NCBI RefSeq assembly: GCF_004302915.1
Contig: NZ_QQBI01000024.1
Span: 1 to 45,983, forward strand
From: Komagataeibacter xylinus
GTDB lineage: Bacteria; Pseudomonadota; Alphaproteobacteria; Acetobacterales; Acetobacteraceae
Reading direction: 5' to 3'
DNA: 45,983 nt
Shown here: positions 25,344 to 35,634 of the stretch, in pieces
How the letters are laid out: the number at the start of each line of letters is the position of its first letter
Numbering within the stretch: the stretch's first letter is position 1
Program-made: the position numbers and the translations under genes
Notes under the pieces: model-generated
Told to the model about the DNA's origin: nothing
Databases searched by the model: none
What the model saw: the letters and a program-made list of their open reading frames with translations, nothing else

Positions 25344-26282
25344 TCATTCCCCATCAGCCTCACCCAGCGCGATGGTCTGCGTTCCGGCATGCATGTCGCG
25401 GCAGCATGCCCGCAGGGTCGAGATGAAATTGGACAGCAGCGGCACATGCTGGCCCGCGCGCATGGCAATGGCCAGCTCCGCCCGCGGCGCCTTGGCACCA
25501 AGCGAATGATAGGTCACGCCGCCGGAATGGATCTGGTGCAGCGAGCGCGGCACGACCGAAACCCCCAGCCCCGCCGCAACCAGCGGCACGGTCGAGGCGA
25601 TCTGCGGGGCCTGCTGGCCCATGCGCGGCGTAAAGCCCGCATTGTGGCAGGCGGACAGGATGGCATCATGAAACCCCGGCCCCAGCTCGCGCGGGAAGAT
25701 GATGAAGGGTTCATCGGCCAGCATCTCGAGTTCCAGATGCGGGTGGACGGCCAGAGGGTGCCCCTTGGGCAGGGCCACGACCGTTTCCTCCTCCAGCAGC
25801 GGCGAGACCAGCAGCCCCGCCCCATCAGGCACCGGCGGGCGCACGATGGCGATGTCGATCGCGCGATCATGCAGCGCCTTGCGCAGGGCAGGGGTGTTGC
25901 TTTCCTCAAGGTAGATGGTCACATCGGGCCACACTTCACGGAAGCGACGCACGGTCAGCGGAATCATGGGCAGCAGCGAGACCGCACCCGCCAGCCCCAC
26001 GCGTATATGCCCCTTCTCGCCCCGCGCCAGCCCTGTGGCGGTCGCGATGAACTGCTGCTGCATGCCTAAAAGCGCGCGGGCCTGGTCAAGCAGCACAAGG
26101 CCGATATCGGTCAGCTTGACGCCGCGCGTCAGGCGCTGGAACAGAAGCACGCCCAGTTCATTTTCGAGCTGCTTGATCTGCTGGCTCAGAGGTGGCTGTT
26201 CCATGCCTATCTGCTCTGCAGCCCGCGTGAAGCTCCCGTTCTCGGCAACCGCCACGAAATATCGTAAATGCCTTAAATCCAT
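25344..26282 (-). CDS. LysR family transcriptional regulator, divergent from lutABC
   Basis: A 312-residue LysR-type regulator. The winged helix-turn-helix occupies residues 1-60 (MDLRHLRYFVAVAENGSFTRAAEQIGMEQPPLSQQIKQLE); the CatR/BenM-like co-inducer domain starts at about residue 90 (IRVGLAGAVSLLPMIP). The effector is not evident; given the neighbour, L-lactate or another short organic acid is a reasonable guess. It is transcribed away from lutABC, and a dyad begins 2 bp upstream of its start codon, fitting autorepression plus activation of lutABC. Better-studied lactate operons use GntR-type regulators (LutR/LldR), so a LysR here is a variation. Confidence 0.9.
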   Translation of the reverse strand: MDLRHLRYFVAVAENGSFTRAAEQIGMEQPPLSQQIKQLENELGVLLFQRLTRGVKLTDIGLVLLDQARALLGMQQQFIATATGLARGEKGHIRVGLAGAVSLLPMIPLTVRRFREVWPDVTIYLEESNTPALRKALHDRAIDIAIVRPPVPDGAGLLVSPLLEEETVVALPKGHPLAVHPHLELEMLADEPFIIFPRELGPGFHDAILSACHNAGFTPRMGQQAPQIASTVPLVAAGLGVSVVPRSLHQIHSGGVTYHSLGAKAPRAELAIAMRAGQHVPLLSNFISTLRACCRDMHAGTQTIALGEADGE

Positions 26283-26283
26283 A

Positions 26284-26306
26284 TCCCATATAAATTATAT
26301 ATGGGA
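26284..26306. promoter_or_regulatory. Perfect dyad, probable LysR operator
   Basis: Inverted repeat TCCCATATA-N5-TATATGGGA, perfect over 9 bp per arm, with an AT-rich centre. It lies immediately upstream of the LysR start and about 85 bp before lutA. Position and symmetry fit the T-N11-A operators of LysR-type regulators; binding is inferred. Confidence 0.7.
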
Positions 26307-26388
26307 ATCTTCTTCAATATATATTTGACGAAATAACATGCCATGCGCCACGTTTCGCGCCAACCGTGCTGAGGATGAGTATCCCCTG

Positions 26389-27132
26389 ATGAAAATTGGC
26401 CTGTTCATTCCGTGTTATATCGACGCATTCTATCCCGATGCCGGGATCGCCACGCTGGAGCTGCTGGAAAAACTGGGGCAGGATGTCGAATACCCGCTGG
26501 ACCAGACCTGCTGTGGCCAGCCCATGGGCAACTCCGGCTGCAACTCGGATGCCGCAGCGGCGGAAGCCCTGTTCGTGCGCAACTTCGCCAAATACGACAA
26601 GATCGTCATGCCTTCAGGCAGCTGCACGCACCATGTGCGTGACAACTTCGATGCAATTCCCCAGACGGATGAAGTCCGCCACGTGCGTGAAAACACCTAT
26701 GAGCTGGTGGAATTCCTGCATGATATCCTCAAGGTCGATGCCTTCCCCTGGGCCGAGTTCAACCACACCGTAGGCCTGCACAACAGCTGCGGCACGCTGC
26801 GCGCGCTGCGCACGGCCAGCATGTCGGAACTGGGGGAAAAGCCCTTCTCCAAGCCGATGGACCTGCTAAGCAAGGTCAAGGGCATAAGCTTCGCCACCCC
26901 AAAGCGGCCCGATGAATGCTGCGGATTCGGCGGCACCTTCTCGGTCACGGAAGAAGCCGTGTCGGCCAGGATGGGCGTGGACAAGGTGCGCGACCACCAT
27001 CAGGCGGGTGCTGAATACATCGTCTCGGCTGATTCCTCATGCATCATGCACCAGCAGGGCTGCGCTGAACGCGCGGGCGTGCCGATCCGCTTCATTCACA
27101 TCGCGCAGATCCTCAACGGAGCATCCCAATGA
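26389..27132 (+). CDS. lutA: Lactate utilization protein A (CCG-domain iron-sulfur protein)
   Basis: A 247-residue LutA/YkgE protein, part of the LutABC complex that oxidises L-lactate to pyruvate. Two cysteine-rich CCG domains are seen: TCCGQPMGNSG near residue 41 and ECCGFGGTFSV near 182, each a heterodisulfide reductase-type site for a cluster. The start MKIGLFIPCYIDAFYP fits the family; upstream codons in frame do not. The gene overlaps lutB by ATGA, so lutABC is one coupled operon, with an operator-like dyad upstream. Confidence 0.95.
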   Translation: MKIGLFIPCYIDAFYPDAGIATLELLEKLGQDVEYPLDQTCCGQPMGNSGCNSDAAAAEALFVRNFAKYDKIVMPSGSCTHHVRDNFDAIPQTDEVRHVRENTYELVEFLHDILKVDAFPWAEFNHTVGLHNSCGTLRALRTASMSELGEKPFSKPMDLLSKVKGISFATPKRPDECCGFGGTFSVTEEAVSARMGVDKVRDHHQAGAEYIVSADSSCIMHQQGCAERAGVPIRFIHIAQILNGASQ

Positions 27133-28544
27133 GCGACAAGCCCGTCAATCACGCCAGGGCGGCGGAGCACTTCATCGAGGATGCGCCCCACCTGCAGTTC
27201 CATGATGAACGCCTGTGGGACATGCGCCAGAAGCGTGATGCCCAGATGCATATCCTGCCCGAATGGCAGGAACTGCGCGAGGAAGCCTCGCGCATCAAGG
27301 AACACACGCTCTCGCGCCTGCCCGAATACCTTGAGCAGTTCGAGACCAATGCCAAGAAGAACGGCATTCACGTGCACTGGGCGCGCGACGGGGCGGAGCA
27401 CAACCGCATCGTGGGCGAGATCCTCAAGGCCCATAATGCGCGCAACCTGATCAAGAGCAAGTCCATGGTCACCGAAGAGTGTGACATGCGGCCCTATCTT
27501 GCCAAACAGGGCGTGACGGTAACCGAGACCGACCTTGGCGAGCGCATCCAGCAGCTTGATGACCAGCTGCCCAGCCACATCGTGGTGCCGGCGGTGCACA
27601 AGCTGACGGCCGACGTGGCCAAGATCTTCGCCAAGGATTACCACACCGACCCCGACATCCGCGACCCGCACCTGCTGGCCGAGGCCCAGCGCCAGGCCGC
27701 CCGCCCCGTGATCCTGCATGCCGATGCGGGCATGACCGGCGGCAACTTCGTGGTGGCTGAGACCGGCACCTTCGTGGTCTGCACCAACGAAGGCAATGCC
27801 GACCTGAGCGCGACAGTGCCCAACCTGCACATCGCGACAATCGGCATCGAGCGCCTGGTGCCACGCATGGCGGATATGGGCGTGTTCATCCGCCTGCTCT
27901 CGCGCAGCGCGCTCGGCTCGCCAATCACGCAGTACACCACCCATTTCCGTGGCCCGCAGAAGGGTGGCGAAATGCATGTGGTGCTGGTCGATAACGGGCG
28001 TTCCGCACGCCTGGGCATGGAAGATTTCTGGACCTCGCTCAAATGCATCCGCTGCGGCGCGTGCATGAACACCTGCCCGGTCTATCGCCGCTCGGGCGGG
28101 CTGTCCTATGGGGCGGTTTATTCCGGCCCGATCGGCGCGATCATCGACCCGACCTTCAACGAGCGGAAATACAGCACCCTGCCCTATGCCTCCACGCTCA
28201 ACGGCAGCTGCACCAATGTCTGCCCGGTCAAGATCAACATCCACGAGCAGCTTTACAAATGGCGCCGCGTGCTGGTGCAGCACCACGAGATGCCGTTCGT
28301 CAAGCGCGAGATCATGCACATGGCGGGCAAGCTGATGGGGCAGCCCAAGATGTACCGCGCCGCCATCAAGGCCACCGAGGTCTCGCTCAGCACCATGCCG
28401 CGCTTCGTGCTCTATAACTGGCTCAACCCGTGGGGCAAGCACCGCGAAAACCCGCATCCGGTCAAGCAGACCTTCAATGACTGGTATCGCAAGAACCGCG
28501 AGACCGCCAAGCCCGCCGCCGCCGCACCGGAGACCAAGAAATGA
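27129..28544 (+). CDS. lutB: Lactate utilization iron-sulfur protein B
   Basis: A 471-residue LutB/YkgF protein. The N-terminal LUD-type domain (about residues 60-290) contains MVTEECDMRPYLAKQGVTVTETDLGE and AETGTFVVCTNEGNADLS. Then a ferredoxin-like part with CIRCGACMNTCPVY (about residue 306) and CTNVCPVKINIHEQ (about 360) binds two [4Fe-4S] clusters. A C-terminal extension of about 90 residues ends in an Ala/Pro/Lys tail. It is the electron-carrying subunit of L-lactate oxidation. It overlaps both lutA and lutC by 4 bp. Confidence 0.96.
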   Translation: MSDKPVNHARAAEHFIEDAPHLQFHDERLWDMRQKRDAQMHILPEWQELREEASRIKEHTLSRLPEYLEQFETNAKKNGIHVHWARDGAEHNRIVGEILKAHNARNLIKSKSMVTEECDMRPYLAKQGVTVTETDLGERIQQLDDQLPSHIVVPAVHKLTADVAKIFAKDYHTDPDIRDPHLLAEAQRQAARPVILHADAGMTGGNFVVAETGTFVVCTNEGNADLSATVPNLHIATIGIERLVPRMADMGVFIRLLSRSALGSPITQYTTHFRGPQKGGEMHVVLVDNGRSARLGMEDFWTSLKCIRCGACMNTCPVYRRSGGLSYGAVYSGPIGAIIDPTFNERKYSTLPYASTLNGSCTNVCPVKINIHEQLYKWRRVLVQHHEMPFVKREIMHMAGKLMGQPKMYRAAIKATEVSLSTMPRFVLYNWLNPWGKHRENPHPVKQTFNDWYRKNRETAKPAAAAPETKK

Positions 28545-29128
28545 GCACCGCACGCGACGAGATCCTGCAGGCCCTGCGCAATAACCGCCCCACGCCGGAA
28601 AACCATCCGCTGCCGCCGGTCGCCACCCTTGGCGACCTTGATGCCAGCCGTGAGCGCTTCATCACCAGCCTCAGGATCCTGGGTGGTGACGTGCTTGAGC
28701 CGGTGGAGGGTGAAACGCTCGATCAGGCCATCATGCGCCGCCACCCCGATGCCAAGGTGATCTGCTCCAACGTGCCCGAGGCAAAAGGCACGCTACCGGT
28801 CGAGAAAGTAAAGACCCCGCAGGATGCCGCCACCATCGACGTAACCGTGGTGCGCGCGCCCTTCGGCATTGCGGAAATGGGCTCGATCTTCCTGAGCGAG
28901 GCGCAACTGCCCATCAACTCGTTTGCCCATCTGGGCCAGCACATCGTGGTGCTCCTGGCAGCCGATCAACTGACCGCCAACATGCACACCGCCTATCAGG
29001 AGCGGCCCGAGTTCAAGACCGCCAATTACGGCGTGCTGATGAGCGGCCCCTCCGCCACGGCGGATATTCAGGGCGTGCTGATCCGTGGCGCGCAGGGCGT
29101 GCGTTCGCTTTCGGTCTGGTTTACCTGA
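28541..29128 (+). CDS. lutC: Lactate utilization protein C
   Basis: A 195-residue LutC/YkgG protein made of a LUD domain: TVVRAPFGIAEMGSIFLSEAQLPINSFAHLGQHIVVLL and the C-terminal LMSGPSATADIQGVLIRGAQGVRSLSVWF, which are conserved in the family. It completes the LutABC lactate oxidase. The three genes overlap by ATGA each and end in a shared hairpin. Acetic acid bacteria grow on lactate, so this operon fits the niche. Confidence 0.95.
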   Translation: MSTARDEILQALRNNRPTPENHPLPPVATLGDLDASRERFITSLRILGGDVLEPVEGETLDQAIMRRHPDAKVICSNVPEAKGTLPVEKVKTPQDAATIDVTVVRAPFGIAEMGSIFLSEAQLPINSFAHLGQHIVVLLAADQLTANMHTAYQERPEFKTANYGVLMSGPSATADIQGVLIRGAQGVRSLSVWFT

Positions 29129-29137
29129 ACGCCAGAA

Positions 29138-29164
29138 CGGCTCCTTCCCTGCGGGAAGGGGCCG
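29138..29164. terminator. Hairpin between convergent lutC and HU genes
   Basis: CGGCTCCTTCCC and GGGAAGGGGCCG form a 12-bp stem (one mismatch) around a TGC loop, between the stop codons of lutC (plus) and the HU gene (minus). There is no clear T-run, but the position suggests a bidirectional terminator. Confidence 0.55.
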
Positions 29165-29176
29165 GGCCTTACAAGG

Positions 29177-29446
29177 TCAGACCGCCTTTTTCAGGTTCGG
29201 GCTGGCCTTGAAGCGCACGGTCTTGCCTGCCTTGACCTTGACCGGCTCGCCCGTGCGCGGGTTGAGCGCCTTGCGGGCCTTGGTCTTCTTGACCGTAAAC
29301 GTGCCAAAAGACGGCAGGGTAAAACCACCCTCGCGCTTCAGTTCCTTGACAATGGCCGCAATCAGGTCAGATGCGGCCTGATTGGCCGCGACGCCAGTGC
29401 AATCAATCGAATCCTGAATGACGGCTGCAATGAAGGCCTTACTCAT
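29177..29446 (-). CDS. HU family DNA-binding protein
   Basis: An 89-residue HU/IHF-superfamily histone-like protein. The N-terminal helices run MSKAFIAAVIQDSIDCTGVAANQAASDLIAAIVKEL; the beta-arm region has LPSFGTFTVKKTKARKALNPRTGEPVKVKAGKTVRFKASPNLKKAV, including the conserved R-NP-TG-(E/Q) tip that intercalates into DNA. It bends and compacts DNA as a dimer. N-terminal residues differ from the canonical M-NK-ELI start, suggesting a paralogue rather than the main HU. A long AT-rich region precedes it. Confidence 0.93.
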   Translation of the reverse strand: MSKAFIAAVIQDSIDCTGVAANQAASDLIAAIVKELKREGGFTLPSFGTFTVKKTKARKALNPRTGEPVKVKAGKTVRFKASPNLKKAV

Positions 29447-29743
29447 CGGAACTGCCTACTCCTTCCGGGCTGGAAATGAATTTCGTAAATATCCTGCACC
29501 CGTCTTGAAAACAGGCGAGTTTGCCCCACCGGGCCGGACGGTCGCGGCTTGTAACCTGCTGACTGAGGTTAGACCAGCAATTTTTTGTTATCACATGAAA
29601 ATTATCGCTGATATACGCAGCAACAACCGGCCGAATTCACAAAATGGCAGTTCTGGCCACCGCTCTATTCCACTGTGAAAACTTCATATCGATAAAGCAT
29701 CATCAGGAATTTATTCAAAATCAACCCATTGATAAAAAAGATA

Positions 29744-29822
29744 AAAATTTTCAAGAATTTTCTTTTTTTGAAAAAAGCCGTGTTGTTCGAAGCTTTATGA
29801 AAAAAGCTTCCCCGGAAACTTC
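29744..29822 (-). repeat. Double-hairpin repeat, degenerate copy E
   Basis: The right half is preserved: GAAGCTTTATGAAAAAAGCTTC, then CCCCGGAAACTT. The left half keeps only an A/T stem (TTTTCAAGAATTTTC, GAAAAAAGCC). It lies downstream of the RTX gene and its GC-rich hairpin. Confidence 0.65.
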
Positions 29823-29890
29823 TTTTAATTTGCACAATCTCTCATTGGCATGCTGTTGCGACCACCTTCAGGGGCCGCAACAGCCTGGTT

Positions 29891-29910
29891 GGGGGGCGAT
29901 TCCGCCCCCC
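29891..29910 (-). terminator. GC-rich hairpin after the RTX gene
   Basis: Perfect 8-bp stem GGGGGGCG/CGCCCCCC with a 4-base loop, starting 4 bp after the stop of the RTX gene on the minus strand. No T-run follows, but the strong stem just past the stop fits a terminator or mRNA-stabilising structure. Confidence 0.6.
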
Positions 29911-29914
29911 GGTG

Positions 29915-31264
29915 TCAGCTTTTGAAATTCTGCGCCTTGAGGTCGGTGACCCCCACGAAGGTGATCTGGGTCTGGTCATCGAGGCTTACGGTTGTATTGC
30001 CCCCGCTGATGGTGGCCTGGTCGAGCATGGACTGGATGGAAGCCGGAGTCGCGTCATAGCCGGACAGGAGAATGGCGTTACCGGCTGACTTGCCAAAATC
30101 CTGAATGATGTCGGTGCCGCTATCCTTGCCCTTGATGAACTCGAATTCGGTCGCACCACTACCGCCCACCAGCGTATCGTTACCCATGCCACCGACCAGC
30201 GTATTGTTGCCCGTGCCACCAACAAGCATATCGTTGCCACTGCCTGCCACGGCATAGACCGCGCCCGCCGTTCCGCCATCGAGCGTTTCATTGCCACTAC
30301 CGGCATAATACGTGGTCGTGCCGCTGGTGGCAGCGCTCAGCTCCACCCCGGCCGCACCGAAAATGGTGGCGTTACCGCCTGTTACGGTATCGGCCACAGG
30401 CATAGCCGTGCCTGGGCTGATGAAGGTCAGCGTGGCCGACCCGCTGGCGTTGATCGTGCTGTCATCCAGGCCACTCACCACCAGCGCGGTGCCGGCGTTG
30501 ATGGTGTCATACGCGCCGCCATTGATGGTGACGGCCGCGTTGCCTGATCCGCTGTTGAAGAAACCCTCGCTATCCGCGGTATTGACCGTATCGAACTCGG
30601 TATCCTGCACCACGACGCCATTGTACACATCGAGCGTGCTCTCCGTGCCGCCGAACTGCTGGGGCGTATTGGCCGCGGCACCGGGGGCATTCCAGTCACC
30701 GGTCACGGTGGGGGTACTGTCATAGGCATAGATGGTATCCGTGCCACCCATGGTGTGAATGACATCCTGCCCCTGCCCGCTGAGAAAGAACGTGTCACCC
30801 GCAGCGGCATAATAATCTACACTGCCTGACCCGCCGACATAGACCACCGTGCCTTCGTCGCCATCCATCACATTGGTCGCGCCAGACCCGCCGCGGATGT
30901 TGACTGTCTGGTCAAGCGCGCTGCCCGTCTCGCTGCCAATCTCCACCGTGCCGGCAGTGGCATCATAGGTGCCCGCTCCGGCCAGCGTTTCGATACTGCC
31001 GCCTGAAGCATCCTTGAGCGCCCCGTCCACAGCCACCACATTCAGGGCCTGGGCCGCCTGCACGGCCCCCCAGGCGGAAGCGCTTTTTTCCCCATCCAGC
31101 GAATTCACTTCGCTGGGGGAGATACCTTCTTCCTGCGCATAGGGAACAAGGGCTCCAAGGGCCTTCTCGGCGGCCGTATCCTGCAGGCTCTGTATTACTG
31201 CCGTCGTGTCCTGGTTAAGCCCCAGCGTGAGCCCGGTGGCACCGGCTACGGTCACGTATCCCAT
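29915..31264 (-). CDS. RTX-type glycine-rich protein, probable type I secretion substrate
   Basis: A 449-residue acidic protein rich in Gly, Thr, Ser, Asp and Ala, almost free of Lys, Cys and Arg. The N-terminal 110 residues look helical and the central part beta-rich, with loose repeats (GGSG, GDT, VNIRGG). Residues about 335-373 have four RTX-like nonapeptides (GSGNDMLVG, GTGNNTLVG, GMGNDTLVG, GSGATEFEF) that would bind Ca2+ in a beta-roll. The end (DIIQDFGKSAGNAILLSGY...) resembles type I secretion signals, and there is no signal peptide. It recalls adhesins or matrix proteins of acetic acid bacteria. No type I exporter genes are nearby. The family is not identified beyond this. Confidence 0.75.
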   Translation of the reverse strand: MGYVTVAGATGLTLGLNQDTTAVIQSLQDTAAEKALGALVPYAQEEGISPSEVNSLDGEKSASAWGAVQAAQALNVVAVDGALKDASGGSIETLAGAGTYDATAGTVEIGSETGSALDQTVNIRGGSGATNVMDGDEGTVVYVGGSGSVDYYAAAGDTFFLSGQGQDVIHTMGGTDTIYAYDSTPTVTGDWNAPGAAANTPQQFGGTESTLDVYNGVVVQDTEFDTVNTADSEGFFNSGSGNAAVTINGGAYDTINAGTALVVSGLDDSTINASGSATLTFISPGTAMPVADTVTGGNATIFGAAGVELSAATSGTTTYYAGSGNETLDGGTAGAVYAVAGSGNDMLVGGTGNNTLVGGMGNDTLVGGSGATEFEFIKGKDSGTDIIQDFGKSAGNAILLSGYDATPASIQSMLDQATISGGNTTVSLDDQTQITFVGVTDLKAQNFKS

Positions 31265-31414
31265 TCATTCCGTTCCTTGTCTCACGGCGGCAGGAACCGG
31301 CCTCGCCGCAGATGATCCGCTGCCCCGCCGCCCGGGCGGGGCGGAGAAAGCATTCTTTCAGGACCGTATCTGTCAGGAATGGGTTAAGAAATTCGGAATC
31401 AGGATTGATCTGGA

Positions 31415-33475
<2,061 letters not shown>

Positions 33476-33635
33476 GGGCTGCCTCCCGCCTGATCTGCGC
33501 GCAACCCCGCTCGGGTCGCGACCGCGCCGGGGCCAAAATAACGTATTGCGATGAACCCGTCGCCCTCTGGCGCATTGTTAAGGGGCGGATGTCATGCCCG
33601 CGTCTGTCACAACATCGATCGGAAGGAACCGGATC

Positions 33636-33812
33636 ATGGACCTGTTACGCTGGACCATCACATTCCTTGTTCTCGCCCTGATCGCCGCGGTTTTTGGCTT
33701 CGGCGGCATTTCGGACACGTTTGCCTATTTCGGCAAGGTGCTCTTCTTCATCTTCATCGTGCTGTTCATCCTTGGATTGTTTTTCGGCCGCGGCCGCGGA
33801 ACTTCGCCCTGA
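33636..33812 (+). CDS. DUF1328 small membrane protein
   Basis: A 58-residue protein with two transmembrane helices: MDLLRWTITFLVLALIAAVFGFGGI and TFAYFGKVLFFIFIVLFILGLFFG, ending in GRGRGTSP. It is a DUF1328/YtjA family member; function unknown, linked to stress in some proteobacteria. GGAAGGA about 8 bases before ATG at 33636 fixes the start over an upstream in-frame one. Its last 47 bp overlap the 3' end of dsbB on the other strand. Confidence 0.88.
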   Translation: MDLLRWTITFLVLALIAAVFGFGGISDTFAYFGKVLFFIFIVLFILGLFFGRGRGTSP

Positions 33813-34275
33813 TCCGCAGCCCCCGGCGCACGACAGGGATCAGCGCCAGCGCGTAGATCCCGCCCATCGCCGCCATGGAAAGCGGCACGCCGGGCACAAG
33901 ATAGGTTGCCGCATCGCACGGCTTGGCCGGGCGGCGCGGCATGGACGCCAGACGCTGCGCGAAACTGCCGCCATGAAACGTGGGCGCGCGGCATTCGGGC
34001 AGCGGACTGGGCCACCAGCCCTGCTCCACCCCTACATGCAGGCCGCCAAGGAAAGCCGCCACGAGCAGCACCGGCATGCACAGCCACAACGCGCCGCGCG
34101 CCGCATCACGCGGCAGCACCAGCCCCAGCAGCCCCAGCCCCGCCAGCACCCGATAGGGCCAGCGCTCCCACAGGCACAGCCCGCAAGGCACATGGCCCAG
34201 CGTGTATTCACTCCACCAGGCCACGCCAAGGGCGGCGCACCCGGCCAGCACCATCAATAAAGCAGTTGAACGCAT
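33766..34275 (-). CDS. dsbB: Disulfide bond formation protein B
   Basis: A 169-residue inner-membrane protein with four hydrophobic helices. The CGLC pair is in HVPCGLCLWERWPYR (near residue 31), where WERWPYR is the quinone-contacting region, and the second periplasmic pair is PECRAPTF and KPCDA (near 95 and 120). All four functional Cys are present, so it should reoxidise DsbA using ubiquinone. The C-terminal tail is Arg-rich. dsbA is not in the window. The gene starts 7 bp from the end of otsA and may share its transcript. Confidence 0.93.
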   Translation of the reverse strand: MRSTALLMVLAGCAALGVAWWSEYTLGHVPCGLCLWERWPYRVLAGLGLLGLVLPRDAARGALWLCMPVLLVAAFLGGLHVGVEQGWWPSPLPECRAPTFHGGSFAQRLASMPRRPAKPCDAATYLVPGVPLSMAAMGGIYALALIPVVRRGLRIRAKFRGRGRKTIQG

Positions 34276-34281
34276 GGGTAG

Positions 34282-35634
34282 TTACGGCCGCCCCGCAACC
34301 GGTGCGGCCTCAAGCGCCTGCAGGAAATCAGCCGCCCAGCTTATGGCCGTGGTGCTGCTGACTTCCTGCTCCAGCGCCTGCCAGCGCGTGCGCCGCTCCG
34401 CCAGCCCCATGGTCAGGGCGGCATGCAGGGCATCGGCAATCTCATCGGGGTCATAGGGATTGACCAGGATGCCCTCATCCATTTCCGGCGCGGCACCGGC
34501 AAAATGCGACAGGATCAGCACGCCCGGATTGGCCGGATCCTGGGCGGCCACGTATTCCTTGGCCACAAGGTTCATGCCATCGCGCAGCGGCGTGATCAGG
34601 GCGGCTTCGGCCCGGCGGTAGAACCCGGCCAGCACCTCACGCGGGAGCGGACGGGTGATGTAGCGGATCGGTGTCCAGTCGAATTCGGAATAGGCACCGT
34701 TGATCTGCCCGGTCAGTTCATCAAGCTGGCGGCGCAGCTGGCGGTATTCCTCCACGCTGCCGCGCGAGATGGGGGCGACCTGCAGAAAGGTCACCTTGCC
34801 CCGATGCTCGGGGTAGCGCGCCAGAAGCGCCTCATAGCCGCGAAACCGCTCGGGCAGGCCCTTGGAATAATCCAGCCGGTCCACGCCCAGCACAAGCTTG
34901 GCGCCGCGCAGGCTGCCTTCGAGCCGCTCGACCTCCGGGCCTTCCATGCTCTTTTCAGCCTGTGCGCGGAACTCGTCGGGGTCGATACCGATGGGAAAGG
35001 CCTGTCCGCGCGCCGCAAGGCCGTTGGCCTGGAGGGAATGGTTGAGGTTCTCTGCATCCTCGGGCGTCTGCACGCCAATCAGGTCGTAGCTCTGCATGTC
35101 CTCAAGCAGAAGGTCTGCGCCGGGCAGCGAGCGCACGAGGCTCCATGGCGGGAACGGAATATGCAGGAAGAAGCCGATGCGGCATTTCACCCCGAGGTCA
35201 CGCAACGCCTGCCCGAGCGGGAACAGGTGGTAGTCATGCACCCAGATCGTATCATCAGGCTTGAGCAGGGGCAGCAGCGTGCGCGCGAACATGGCGTTGA
35301 CCGCAAGATATGTTTTCCAGTCCGTGCGGGAATAGTTCATCAGCCCGACGCGGTAATGGAACAGCGGCCACAGGATGCCATTGGAGAAATTCTGGTAGAA
35401 CCCCTCATACTGCAGCGGGGTCAGGTCTATGGTGGCGTAGGTGACGTTATCGACCCTGTCGAGCCGGGGCACCGGGTCGCCGCCATGGAGCTGCACCTGC
35501 TTGCCCGACCAGCCAAACCACAGCGATTCCCCCTCGCGCAGGGCATCTTTCAGCCCCACCGCCAGCCCACCGGCGGGCTGGCTGCGCTCACGCGGGGAAG
35601 GCACGCGGTTGGATACGATAATCAGCCGCCCCAT
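34282..35634 (-). CDS. otsA: Trehalose-6-phosphate synthase
   Basis: A 450-residue GT20 glycosyltransferase making trehalose 6-phosphate from UDP-glucose and glucose 6-phosphate. Landmarks are IIVSNRVPSPRE at the N-terminus, IWVHDYHLFPLGQALRDLG, RIGFFLHIPFPPWSLVRSLPG, GVDRLDYSKGLPERFRGYEALLARYPEHRGKV, LITPLRDGMNLVAKEYVAAQ and LILSHFAGAA. Length is normal. Trehalose protects against osmotic and acid stress. otsB lies upstream on the same strand and overlaps it by 13 bp. Confidence 0.97.
   Translation of the reverse strand: MGRLIIVSNRVPSPRERSQPAGGLAVGLKDALREGESLWFGWSGKQVQLHGGDPVPRLDRVDNVTYATIDLTPLQYEGFYQNFSNGILWPLFHYRVGLMNYSRTDWKTYLAVNAMFARTLLPLLKPDDTIWVHDYHLFPLGQALRDLGVKCRIGFFLHIPFPPWSLVRSLPGADLLLEDMQSYDLIGVQTPEDAENLNHSLQANGLAARGQAFPIGIDPDEFRAQAEKSMEGPEVERLEGSLRGAKLVLGVDRLDYSKGLPERFRGYEALLARYPEHRGKVTFLQVAPISRGSVEEYRQLRRQLDELTGQINGAYSEFDWTPIRYITRPLPREVLAGFYRRAEAALITPLRDGMNLVAKEYVAAQDPANPGVLILSHFAGAAPEMDEGILVNPYDPDEIADALHAALTMGLAERRTRWQALEQEVSSTTAISWAADFLQALEAAPVAGRP

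Larger units (their letters stand above)
29447..29914. other. AT-rich intergenic region between HU and the RTX gene
   Basis: A 468-bp gap with marked AT richness between 29570 and 29840. It should hold the HU promoter (minus strand), repeat copy E and a GC-rich terminator hairpin for the RTX gene. Short open frames here are not credible. AT-rich tracts near an HU gene could be nucleoid-protein targets, but that is a guess. Confidence 0.5.

Noticed and set aside
30100-30300. Repeated GG-containing units that might suggest a tandem DNA repeat or CRISPR
   Set aside because: They are the coding repeats of RTX nonapeptides in frame; there are no conserved repeats with unique spacers.
31321-31345. 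GC-rich hairpin between nadE and the RTX gene as a terminator
   Set aside because: A stem CCCCGCC/GGGCGGGG exists but lacks a T-run on the minus strand, so I do not list it as a feature; it may be part of the RTX leader.
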